Below, piece by piece: positions 21,476-31,463 of a stretch of DNA of 64,000 nucleotides (position 1 is its first letter; each line of letters begins with the position of its first letter). Position numbers and translations under genes: made by a program. A model generated the notes under the pieces. The model was given only the letters and a program-made list of their open reading frames with translations, had not been told where the DNA came from and searched no databases. The stretch is from Wyeomyia smithii (taxonomy: Eukaryota; Arthropoda; Insecta; Diptera; Culicidae), in assembly GCF_029784165.1 (NCBI RefSeq), contig NC_073694.1, positions 29,164,506-29,228,505 of the forward strand, in the 5' to 3' direction.

Positions 21476-22565
21476 GTAACTCGAGTTTTGCTCATGATAT
21501 TTTTTAATGATAAATGTTTTTCGTGTGAAACATGCTCAGAAACACGATGAAATTTTTGAATTTCAAATAAAAGTATACTCGTTTGCCAAAAACCGTAATT
21601 TAGATTTCCATTGGATAAAAAAATGTTATATCTGGCAACACTGCCGCTTTTTTATTGGTTTTCTTGACTATTTTTTTTAAATAATCTTTATGTCTAATAA
21701 TATAAAATATTCGGAAATAGAAAAAAACTAAAAAAAGTAGAGTGTTTTAAACCGGAGGATATGTGACTTCATTTCTTGGAAAAAATGGTGTAATTCTAGT
21801 TTTGCTTATACACTATAACCACTTTTTACGCGTTTTTTACGCGGATTCCGGAATTTACGCGGTATTTTTTTGCGCGGATTTTGGTTTCCCTTCACTCGGA
21901 ATGCAGAATTAACGCTGTTTTTTTACGCTGATTCCAGAATTTAAGCGGTTTTTTACGCGGCACGTATCCTCGCGTAAAAAGCGACTTTAGTGTGCTTCTT
22001 CTGAGTGATTAGTGTTTTTCGAGTGAAATTTTCCCAGAAACACGACAAAATGGCCAAATTTAAAATCAAAGAATACCCATTTGTCGAAATACACAATTAA
22101 GTATTTTAAATAAAATATCTGAAAACACTGCTGCTCAAATATGTTATTTTTTTAATTTTTCAATCAATTTTTAATAAAAGTCAAACTTTAGAATATCGAT
22201 TCACAAGGAAAACCTAGAAATATAAAACTTATAACTTAGAAAAGTAGATTGCTTAAAACCAGAGAAAAAGTGGCATTTTTCATTCAAATCGCTGTAACTC
22301 GAGTTTTGCTAATACATATTACCTCGGAATGATAAATATTCTAATGTGAAATTTTCTCCATAATACGATGGAATCATCAAATTGAAATTTGTATATCAAA
22401 ATCATTTGCCGTGAAAACATTTTTAATTTTCAAATGCAAAAAAAAACATGTGCTGCAATACTGCCGCATAAAATAGATATTTTTTTTGTATTCTGTGACA
22501 TTTTTTTTTTCCAGAAAGTTTATTTATAGATATTTTTCGTTTGTATCCATAACTAAAAGAAAACT
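21476..22565. repeat. three degenerate tandem units of about 320 bp
   Basis: Three anchors repeat in order. (1) ctcgagttttgct near 21480, ttctagttttgct near 21793, ctcgagttttgct near 22305. (2) GTGAAA..TC..CAGAAACACGA at 21525, 22020 and, more diverged, 22350. (3) ACACTGC(C/T)GC at 21648, 22128 and 22462. Spacing is about 313 bp from unit 1 to 2 and about 512 bp from 2 to 3; removing the 182-bp MITE in unit 2 gives about 330. Confidence 0.6.
21811..21992. mobile_element. MITE with CTTTTTACGCG inverted ends
   Basis: The 22-bp ends (21811-21832 and 21971-21992) are inverted and match at 18 positions, sharing CACTA and CTTTTTACGCG. Between them TTTACGCGGATTCCGG, AATTTACGCGG and related words repeat. 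There is no coding capacity. Other copies lie at 43050-43146 and, decayed, near 7336 and 16928. It interrupts the second unit of the 320-bp tandem repeat. Confidence 0.7.
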
Positions 22566-22689
22566 GGGGGTTTTGACTAAAAATGTCCCAAATTTAAAAA
22601 AAGATGGGATTTTTGCATGGTGACCTAAATATATCAAGAATTTTCAAAACTTAGAGCCAAAGCTGAGAAAGCCGTTGACATGTTTGTAA

Positions 22690-23060
22690 TGTTCTGAATT
22701 CTGAAACGTTTTGTTAAAACCTCAGAAAGTATTCAAAAATGTATTGAAATGATCATAACATGGTTCAAAATCGACTCCAGAATGATTCCATAATGGTTCC
22801 TCGTGGGAATTATTTCATGAAAATTATTCTGAGATGAATCTGAAACAGTTCTAAAGTGATTATATTATAAATCTTCAATGATTTTAGAAGGATTTTGATC
22901 TGATTCCTGTCTGATTATATTGTTAAATCTGAAAGAATCTAATTAAACAATAAACTGATCCTAAAATGATACCAATATGTTTTTAACATGATTTCAAACT
23001 GTTTCTTGAAACGGTTCTAACAAATGGTTCTTATATATTCTAAAATATTTTTTCACTGAA
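22690..23060. repeat. degenerate AAATGATTC repeat block
   Basis: Words such as gaatgattccataatggttcc, gattctaaa and gaaacggttctaa recur in minus-type orientation, matching the blocks at 20560, 24896, 25920 and 26890. Confidence 0.5.
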
Positions 23061-23254
23061 GACCCTTGTATATGTTAAACAGTATATATTCGTTAGTTCT
23101 TACGTTGCACCAAAATTTAAAATTTAAAATGAAGACCCTTGATTTTAAAAACATTTGGATATGATTTAAAAATTCGTGTAATTCGGACACCACTCAAAAT
23201 TAATTCCAAATAGTTCCAAAACAATTCAAAAGATATTCAGAAAAAAAATCAAAA

Positions 23255-23314
23255 ATGAGCAAAGAGCAACTCCAAGCAATATATAGCTTTTGCTTGGAGT
23301 TGCTCTTTGCTCAT
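23255..23314. repeat. perfect 24-bp inverted repeat, 12-nt loop
   Basis: Left arm 23255-23278 and right arm 23291-23314 are exact reverse complements (ATGAGCAAAGAGCAACTCCA... against its complement), with loop atatatagcttt. Poly-A precedes and poly-T follows, lengthening the stem apart from a one-base bulge. Either strand would fold into a pre-miRNA-sized hairpin. No conserved miRNA seed was recognised, so a hairpin RNA and a replication-derived inversion remain equal options. Confidence 0.75.
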
Positions 23315-24287
23315 CTTTTTTTTTTATTTGACTAGTTAAATTCTATGACTGACAGGTCGACAAAAGTGAAAAAAAACCAGCAACTGAAAAAAGCTATAGC
23401 TTTTTAACTGTTCCTGTGAATTTTGGTGCCCCTAGCAAAATCGAAAGTGCGTAAAGTCTTTAAAAATTCATATGAAGTTTTCCTGTAGGCACCGAATCCC
23501 GCGAGTGAGTACTCTGCGGCCTTTTGAAACACTTCTGAGCTGCCCTTAAGCATCAACATTCACAGTAATGGTTGCAAAGTTCAATCTTCAATATTTATCC
23601 AGTTTGAGCTCTAGGGTAAAACCTGTGTTGACCAGTGTAACTGTTCGAATTTCTGATAAAAATAATTTTCTCAATTATTTCTCGTGTATATTTCTTTGGA
23701 AGGACAAAATTATCCTCTGCAAATTTTCTGAAGACAATATACCGATCAAACAAAGTTCTTTGTGCCGACATAAATCTAACTTTGGGAGTATCTTCAGAGC
23801 TGAATGTTTATTGAAGATAAAATTTATTACCGGAGCTAAATTTTGATCGTTATTTTTAAAAGGATTATAAGTTAATCCTTCAAACAGATCAACTGTAATG
23901 CAAATTTGAAAGAGAATCTTACAAAATTCAATTTCTTCCAGCTTTTATTCCTTCAAGTACAAATAACCATCAATGTTCAGCTATCATTTTACAGTAGTCT
24001 TGAAAACTCGTAAAAATTTTCTAGAGAAAGGCATTTTGAGATTACTGCTTTTTTGCGTTATTTTCAGTTTTGTTTTTTGCAGCTTATGTAATATTTTGTT
24101 TTTCGACGGACAAAACTACTATCTACAACTTTGCGCTGTAATCATATCAATCATTGTTTGACATTTATAGCTACAAAAAGATTTTTTTAGGGAAATCTCA
24201 GCTGTTTAAATAACTTTTTTCCAAGATTGAATAATAACGATTATGGTGTAATTAACTTCTTGTAATTTGCATTTCACAAAACTATTT
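23315..24287. other. non-coding stretch
   Basis: No motifs were found in the open frames at 23568-23846 and 23973-24161. The sequence is AT-rich with scattered tttttcag-like words. Confidence 0.3.
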
Positions 24288-24895
24288 TAATTTTTTATTT
24301 TTATTTTATTTATTTTCTAAAAATTCATCCGACACATGGTCTTAATGAATTGGTGGCTGGGAAAAGCCGCTTTGAAAAAGCAGTAGCGGTTTTCAAAGCG
24401 GCATAAAAACCCAGCATCTTGATAACAGGAAGATAACAAACATATGACAATATTTTTCTATACAATAGTCGAACAAACAAACAGTAGTCAAGGGCTAAAA
24501 ATTATAATTATGTCCATTTAAATTGTACTCCTATGCGAGATGACGAATGGAGGAGTCGTGGATGTCGCTGAGGACGAGAGGGGCAGTGCAGTTGAAGTAA
24601 CGACAGGATGTTGGGGCAATCATAGATGCCAGTAAGGATTTTATGTGCAGTTTTGATGATGATGTCTTTCCGTCGCCGTTCTAAAGGTGCTATACCAACC
24701 AGCGCACAGAGATCCTCATAGGGTGGAAGCATGTCAGGGTTTCTCCAAGGTAGGGTGCGGCAAATCTTTCGGATGCGTTGAGCCCAAAACTCGTAATATG
24801 GGTCCCACACGGCACAGGCAGACTCCAAAATGGAGCGTACCAGTGGTCAATATAGGGTTCTGATGGTACCAGGATCATCAAATTCTTTACTTATA
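24288..24895 (-). mobile_element. CR1-like element, 3' fragment (same family as B and D)
   Basis: The minus strand reads LVRSILESACAVWDPYYEFW, RTLPWRNPDMLPPYEDLCAL and ERRRKDIIIKTAHKILTG, matching the C-terminal domain of B (LPWSNPSELPPYIDRCRLL) and D (LPWRDPVQLPPYASRCRLL). The 3' end carries the family signature GGTCTTAATGAA (plus sense) with a short stem-loop and an AT-rich tail of AAATAAAAT type at 24288-24320. It is severely 5'-truncated. Confidence 0.75.
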
Positions 24896-25125
24896 AATTA
24901 AATATGGAAATCTTTTGGAATGTCCCGGAATTGATTTGATGAAACTTTCCAAAAATGTTTTGTGAATGGTTTAAAATTGATTCCAAAATTATAATGAAAT
25001 AAAGAAAATTCTATAAAATTATTCCGAATTTATTATAATATAATTCTAAAGTTATACCAAATATATCCTAATTTTTTTCAACTCATCCCGAATCGATTTT
25101 ACACGAAAAGATTTTAAAATGATAT
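24896..25125. repeat. degenerate AAATGATTC-type block
   Basis: ggaatgtcccggaattgatt, gaatggtttaaaattgattcc and tattccgaatttatt continue the minus-orientation repeat pattern directly after the CR1 fragment. Confidence 0.35.
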
Positions 25126-25765
25126 GAACTTTTTGTTTTTTCAAATGTCTTGAGAACGACCAAACGAAGTCCAAGCAATCTGGAATGATATTGAAATAAA
25201 TAGTTTGATTTGAAAAAAAGGTCAAACTAAAAATTGATTTCTAGAAAGTTGCAAACCGTTCAAAAAATTGACGTTAGACCAAAAACAAAAAAAATTCAAT
25301 ATGGATGAATGTTTTTAAAGAAGCTGGAAAGACCGAAAACTTTTGCATGAGTTACAAAATATTTTCAATTTGTTTTTAAGACGCTCCCAAATTAATCGCA
25401 AAAAATAAAAGGTTAATGCTGAAAACATTCTCGAAATCAAGGAAAAAATCGAAAAAAGTAATCTTGAAAGTAATAGAAGTGACGAAAAACGTTAGAAACA
25501 AAAATCATGAAAATTTAAAAATTTCCAAAAACTCTTCGGAAAATCGAAAATGACAGGAATTATAAATTTTCCACGGATCGGTTCAAACATTTTCTTAACA
25601 AAAACAAGTTCTAAATTTCGTCTGAAAAAAGTAAATTTCATTTGAAAGACAGTTGAGACTATAAACGAAAATAACCTCAATTCAAGAGGAAAGGGCAAAA
25701 AAATAACACAATAGTAAAAAGTGATACGATAGTCGTCCTAAAGGTAATTACTTTCCCAATAGTTT

Positions 25766-25836
25766 TTTTTTTTTTTTTTTTTTTTTTTGACTAAAACTCC
25801 ATGCCGGAGATATTAGAGAACGCGGGTTCGAGTCCA
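25766..25836 (+). other. poly-T tract followed by a tRNA-like B-box fragment
   Basis: A run of about 23 T residues precedes gactaaaactccatgccgg. A perfect B box GGTTCGAGTCC at 25825-25835 is flanked as in a tRNA T-arm, but acceptor stem pairing and a proper A box are not evident, so this is not a functional tRNA. It may be the remnant of a tRNA-headed SINE. Confidence 0.3.
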
Positions 25837-25919
25837 CCTTCAAGACACACCTTCGGTTTGCGTTCATTTTTCGGCATACCTACTCGCAAAATTACATTTC
25901 CCGCTTACTAAACAAAAAC

Positions 25920-26160
25920 CATGAAATTTATTCGGAAAGTAATTTTGATGATTATGAAATCATTCTAAATTCGTTCTGACGGACTAAGAATGATTCTAGA
26001 AATAATTTTGAAATGATTCTACAGCCATTCCAAAATAATTCAAAATTGATTCTGAAACTAGTATCAATTGATATAGAAACAGTTAATGTCAATGTTTTGT
26101 AAACAATTTTAAATTGTCAACAAATTCTAGAACATTTTCCAAATGATTCTTAACGGACAT
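25920..26160. repeat. degenerate AAATGATTC repeat block
   Basis: gaatgattctagaaataatt, gaaatgattctacagccatt and caaatgattcttaacgg recur with about 10-bp phasing. The orientation is the same as the other blocks after 20.5 kb. Confidence 0.5.
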
Positions 26161-26561
26161 GAAAGGGACACCTGAAAAATGTTCAATGGCAAGAAATGGC
26201 GCTTTTTAAGCGGTAGTAAAATCGAGACTTCTACGAGTATTTTGCTCATTGACTAAGAAAACAGCTATCAAATGCCTTCTATACATTTTATTCTAACTTT
26301 CTAGAACTTACTTTCACTAAATGCAATCTATATATGAGAAAAGCTCAAGAGCTGTGTGGTTGAAAGCGGGTGCGCACAATACTCATTAAGGTGGGGTTGG
26401 TTAAAGGTTGCAAAAAGTAGGTTATCTTATACAAATCTTCATACAAATTTAATATGCATTACGCCAAGCGGAGTCAAAAGTAATTGACTTCCGATAAGTT
26501 TAGGATTTTTGAGGACTCAAATGGAATCAGTAAAATTTTATTCTGGCTCTTTGCTATGGCC

Positions 26562-26699
26562 GTTTACATACTGACGCGTCCTGCGTTGCGGAGACGGTTC
26601 GCCTTGCCGTGGGTTAATGTACAGCTCTACTCAGCGCTGTACATTAACCCACGGCAAGGCGAATCGTCTCCGCAACGCAGAATGCGCCAGTATGTGAAC
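26562..26699. repeat. 64-bp inverted repeat with 10-nt loop (long hairpin)
   Basis: Arms 26562-26625 and 26636-26699 match at 59 of 64 positions as reverse complements, around the loop tctactcagc. Both arms are GC-rich (gcgttgcggagacg, cgccttgccgtggg) in an AT-rich neighbourhood. Three of the five mismatches would be G-U pairs in a plus-strand transcript. Fold-back DNA of this size can be a miniature palindromic transposon or the stem of a hairpin RNA that feeds the siRNA pathway. No protein motif is present. Confidence 0.8.
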
Positions 26700-26889
26700 A
26701 GCCTATCAAGTATTAACATTTCCATACGACGATGAACCGCTTTAATACTAGTAGCCAAGTAACGACATCTTATTCTGATGTGAATGGAAAAATCGATAGT
26801 TTCTGCAATTATTTAATAGATGGCAATACACAAAAAGTTGCGCTCACTGGTGTGATAAGCAGAATACGGCGGTGTCCTATTGCCAGATT

Positions 26890-27090
26890 CTTAAATGATT
26901 TAGAAATGATCCTGGGTTTATTCGTATATTATTTTATTTTTTGCTTTTTTTTTTGTAAAATGATTCTAAAATGTCCTAAATGGTTTCAAAAGGGTTCTTA
27001 AACATTTCTCGTAGTTTACTAGAGTGTTTCAGGAGTATTTTAAAATTATTTTCAAATAGAAATTTACTCAGGATTCCAAAACGATTAAAA
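26890..27090. repeat. degenerate AAATGATTC repeat block
   Basis: aaatgatttagaaatgatcc, aaaatgattctaaaatgtcc and ggattccaaaacgatt recur. This is the last clear block of this pattern in the window. Confidence 0.45.
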
Positions 27091-27099
27091 AACCTCATT

Positions 27100-28228
27100 T
27101 TTAATTTCATTATTAAATCTACGTATCAACGAGTTTCCTTTACATATTTTACTCATGTTTATTTTACGGGAGAGCAATTTTTAGTTACCAAACCAAGCCA
27201 TTGTTTTGTCAAGTCCGAAAATTAAAGTTATGTAAAAACATTCTGATGGCAATACAGATTTTCCACATAAAACTGGCTCAACTTCTCCTGAAACAATGTT
27301 AGGAAAAAACTACCGAATATTAAGATGAAAAACAATTTTTCCGAAGGAAATATAAATAATAGTCGGAGATAAATTGTATTGTTGTGTATTTCGTACTGAA
27401 AATGCTTTGTTAGTTTGTTTGACTGTGCAGCAGTGTTGCCAATTAAATCGATTTATTTTCTAGATCCAGAACTTGTTACACCAAGAAATGGGATTGAAGT
27501 TTATTAGCTACCCTGAGAGTGATCAGTCCAGTCGAAATGTTTCGAAAACTAATTTAGTATTATAAACCACCGTGACAACTAACGGAGCCAATCTAGATCA
27601 CCTCGAGCATGCGAAGCGCTTCCCTCCAGTATGAATTACACCACCCACTGGCAGGCAAATTAATTCATTTCCCAAGAAGCACTCTTCTGAACGCATCACA
27701 CATGCAGCGTGAACAGCTGTAATTATGTCTAACCTTATTAGTCCCATTCCATTCCAGTCTAAAATAAGTCTTTGTTTTATTACCGCCCTGTGCTGTGCTC
27801 GGGCCTACATATTATATTTATAGCGACTTACGAACCGAACTCATGTAAGCAGCGACAGGTGGAAGTTGGAATAGAAAAACTCTCCCCATTTTCCTCCCAG
27901 AACCAACCACACTCCACGCTGTCTAGACGAAGCAACAAATATCTTTTGGGGATCAAAATCTACTGCTAGTGGAACCGGAAGCGAAACTACTATTTTTGGT
28001 TTGCTATGGTACTTTAAAATCTGCTACAGAAATCCGGCCCTTCAGGCAAAGTGCCAATCCGACGATGGCGAAGCAGAAGTGGATGAAATTCAATGCCTAC
28101 CCATGTTGCAGCCAATACCATAATCCTCTGGAGCAGGACCTGTCGCTTCGAGTACCTCTCCCCTTTCCGCAGTTCGTTCGCTACTTTACGTGTTTCACTA
28201 GTTAGTATTTGTACTGCACTGCACTTAC
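27100..28228. other. non-coding stretch
   Basis: No supported exon was found. The small open frames at 27772-28205 show no motif. A GT donor-like ACTTAC (minus sense GTAAGT) at 28223-28228 bounds the GC-richer block to its right. Confidence 0.3.
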
Positions 28229-28720
28229 AGTATGATTTTTTTTAAACACACCAACTATAATCAGCATCAGCTCGTAACAGCAAGTCTATAATTCTCGCAT
28301 CGTCGTCACCAAACCGGTAGCGCAAACCTCAATCAATCAAAACATACACAGCACAAAACAAGCACTCAACAACCTGTCCCGGAACACGCGATCACCTGCG
28401 ATACGATGTGATGAAAACAGAAAGGGGAGAGAGACGGGAAAAAAACTGCCCGATCGTTCCGATCGCGTTTCAATTCATTTCATTGCTTCACAATACCAAA
28501 CCAATGCGATCAATCGAAATTAAATTTATTATAGCTCGTTTTCCCACAACAATTCCAAGTTCCTCGCTCAGCCAATAATTTAATCAAATCGATAACCGAA
28601 CCCAAACTACGGGCACCTCCCGGAATTACGACTCAACCGGACAAAGTTCTAACTGCGACTGCCTCTCCTCGCGGTCGTCTTGCTGTCTGTCTGCACCGTA
28701 TACTGTATGCTGTTTGCTGT
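28229..28720 (-). promoter_or_regulatory. possible non-coding first exon/promoter, minus strand
   Basis: Reading the minus strand, a CG- and CAGACAG-rich region around 28720-28650 is followed by about 420 bp without long open frames and then ACT|GTAAGT at 28228, a consensus donor. This is how insect 5' UTR exons often look, and it could belong to the minus-strand gene with exons at 3063-3532, about 25 kb away. There is no direct evidence of transcription. RNA data would be needed. Confidence 0.22.
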
Positions 28721-30086
28721 CTGTTCGACTCCGTACTGTTGTGCTGTGAGTAGCAGGCACTCCGTTTCAGGTTTCGTGTCGCAGCCGGAGTTAATGTTAA
28801 TAGCAGGCAGAGGCACACACAGCAGGGGCCAAGCCTGGCCGCAAAATAATAATGACGAATGGGTCTACTAGCTCATAGTGCGCTTGTGGCTTCTGGAAAA
28901 GCCCTGCTGTTGGGTTGGGTGGTGAGGGTGGTGAAAGCTACACATATGCGATATTCCCAACGGCGATTGAGGTGCAATGGAACGACTACGACCCTCTGCC
29001 TGTGGCTGTCGTTTGCTACCATTTTTTTTTTTCGAAGAGCCACGATAACTATTATTATTATTGTTGTTGGGGAGCGGCTGGGTTTGTGTGTGCTGATCCT
29101 ACTTAGCACACATATCAGTATCGATATGACAGCAACTGCCAACAGGACTGACAATGGCGATGGGTTGTTCGGTATGATCAAATTGTTGCGAGGCTGATGA
29201 CACTGTTGCTTTGGAATGATTTTTTAAACAAAATAACTTGTTCTATGTGAAAGTTATTAATAGATTTTGTCATGAAACTGTAAAATTTGAATTAATTTGT
29301 ACATATTTCCGAAAGAGAAATTTAGGAAATGATTATTTTACTATTGACAAATCAGAACATGAGAACTACCAGTTCGATCGTGATAAAATGAGGACTTAGG
29401 GTAAAAACACGCTATAAGATGAACCCAATTTTCCTAGAGAAAACAATAATATTATGATAATTTGTTTTGTAATTTTGTAGTTCTGTTTTCTTTTCTCTTA
29501 TTTGTTGTACTTTTGTAAATTTTCTAGAATAGATAATTATACTCCCAAATCACTACACCCTGTTCCGCTTGTGCTCCGTGGTACTTTCGATTTCACGGAT
29601 CGACCTACGTTCTTCTCTTTATGTCGAACGAGAGACGAGTAAAGGCCTTTAAAAATCGTCTGAACAGGGTACAGATGTCTTTCTTGCTTATCACATCACA
29701 GACCCTGAAGGTGTGGACCGACTTCTCGTTAGTTCAGTCGGAGCTGTAAGTTTTGGATGAAGCCGGTATGAAACAGAATCTGCAGTTCGAAAGCTCAGCT
29801 TTCATCTCAATGCAACTACCCATCGCGATTGGGAGGAATATTCATCGTTCAGTGTTTGCGGTGTTTGTTTCTTTTTCCGATGATTGTAACCACATTTTAC
29901 AAATGTGTACACACTGGGAAAATATCCTGATCATTGGTCCTAGCATCCTTGAATACGCAGTTTCCACTTGAGCGGATACAAAACCTACAAGCTAACGACC
30001 TTTCCTAAACGACGCACTTATCTTCTGTGTGATGACTTCGACAGCAGTGTAACAGCAATGCGTTACCTACAGGACTTGTGGGAGAT
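28721..30086. other. non-coding stretch, may include decayed copia 3' LTR
   Basis: Overlapping open frames at 28859-29197 on both strands show no protein motif. The copia coding region ends near 30087 on the minus strand, so its 3' LTR should fall just below that point, but I could not define TG...CA ends or a matching second LTR. Confidence 0.3.
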
Positions 30087-31450
30087 TTACATAAAACACT
30101 CTTCCTCCCAGAGCTCTTCGGACACCGATCGCAATCGATGTTTCTCCAGCTTAACCTGCTCTAAAGGTTTGGTTATCCGATAGACTACTATCTCGGTGAT
30201 TGGTAAATATTGCAGGTCAATAATCCGTTGTTGACGAAGATCTCTGGTGAACGCATGTTTTGTATCGATGTGCTTGGACCTGCTTTTCAAACGTTAGGAT
30301 TCCATTATCTTGGTACACGTTGTCCTTGTAAATGACGGTTGGATAGACTGTTTACTTTTTGATGTCCTGCCAGAGTTTTTCATAGCAGCATGCCAGGCCT
30401 TGTACCAGCGCTACGAGCTCGGCTTTTTTCGAACAGAGAGTGAGGCAGGTTTGACGACCTTCTCCAGCCCAATCTGCTTCCACAAAGCATTGCATAGTCT
30501 TGTCTTCGGAGCCTAGTTGTAGTGAAAACTCTTTGATTGCCTTCAGGTACCTTAACACTCATTTTGCCTCTGCCCGGTTACGGCTTGTTGGTTTGGATAC
30601 TTTTCTCCCCAGCAGTGATGTGCTAAAGCAGATATCTGGCCAACTCAACGTACAGCAAACTACCCACAAAGCTTCGATACGATTCTTTGGGAAGCAATTC
30701 TTCCTCCTCCTGTTGCTTGACGTAGGCAAGATCGATGGGAATCTCAGACAATTTCGTGTCCGAACCACCCCACGATCTTATCGATGTATCCGGTCTGTTT
30801 AATCATAGTAACCGTCTTGCTTTTCAATTCTGATTCCAAGGAACAGTCGCAGCTCTCCCGGGGTTCAGAATTTAAATTATTTCGCCAACACCTTCCACTT
30901 CGCGAATCTTTCTTATGTGTCGTTTGTTGCCACGTTATTACTCATCATTAAGCATCCTCACGTACGGACAAGGGTTCGTTTCGGCAGACTTGAACCCCAT
31001 CTTCTTGAATGTGCTGTCTATTTTCTTGCTCCAAGTCGTTAATTTCGGCCCATAGATGCTGCGTTTCAGGTGGCAAACTTTATTCATCAGTCAGTTGCCG
31101 GTCGCAGCACAAACTCAGCGTAGAAGTAAGCGATTTTTATGTCCCTGTGTTGCACTAGCATATTTTCCCGACCACTCCCGAAGCTTGGATCGATGAGTAA
31201 CAAGAGTGAAAACTTGGTCGTAGACCGTCTCGTAATTTTACGTAAAGCTTTTCCGACCATCTGGCCTTGTTTTCGTCTTGCTTTTTCTTGAAGGTCCACT
31301 TGCATTCTTTCCAGATGAAAAAGACACTAGCTCCCACGTTTGGCTGTCCCGCAGCGACTGCACTTCTTCCTTCATCGCGTTTGCTAAGCTCCCGAGGACT
31401 GGGTTTGGCCATTGTCTTCTCGACTTGATCGCTCGTCTTTGCTGTCATGT
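30087..31450 (-). pseudogene. Ty1/copia polyprotein, RT and RNase H part
   Basis: On the minus strand, CKWTFKKKQDENKARW (31300s) matches the copia RT entry K.KWVFK.K.D..G...KAR. TPGELRLFLGIRIEKQDG (about 30,820) is the block after the active site. RNase H follows as LRYLKAIKEFSLQLGSEDK, VEADWAGEGRQT and SKKAELVALVQG, then RSKHIDTKHAFTRDL and ITKPLEQVKLEKHRL, the usual copia C-terminus before the LTR. The Y-V-D-D box is not recognisable, and stops and frame changes are frequent, so the element is dead. The order IN to RT to RNase H is typical of copia. The upstream integrase part lies at 33445-34270, beyond a later insertion. Confidence 0.8.
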
Positions 31451-31463
31451 CGACTTTACAATT

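Noticed and set aside
25789..25836. Functional tRNA gene
   Set aside because: Only the B box and T-loop-like part are convincing. Acceptor pairing and a proper A box are absent.
28859..29197. Overlapping 102-112-codon frames on both strands
   Set aside because: Mutually overlapping frames with poly-Ile/Thr stretches from ATT/ACC runs. No family match and no splice evidence.
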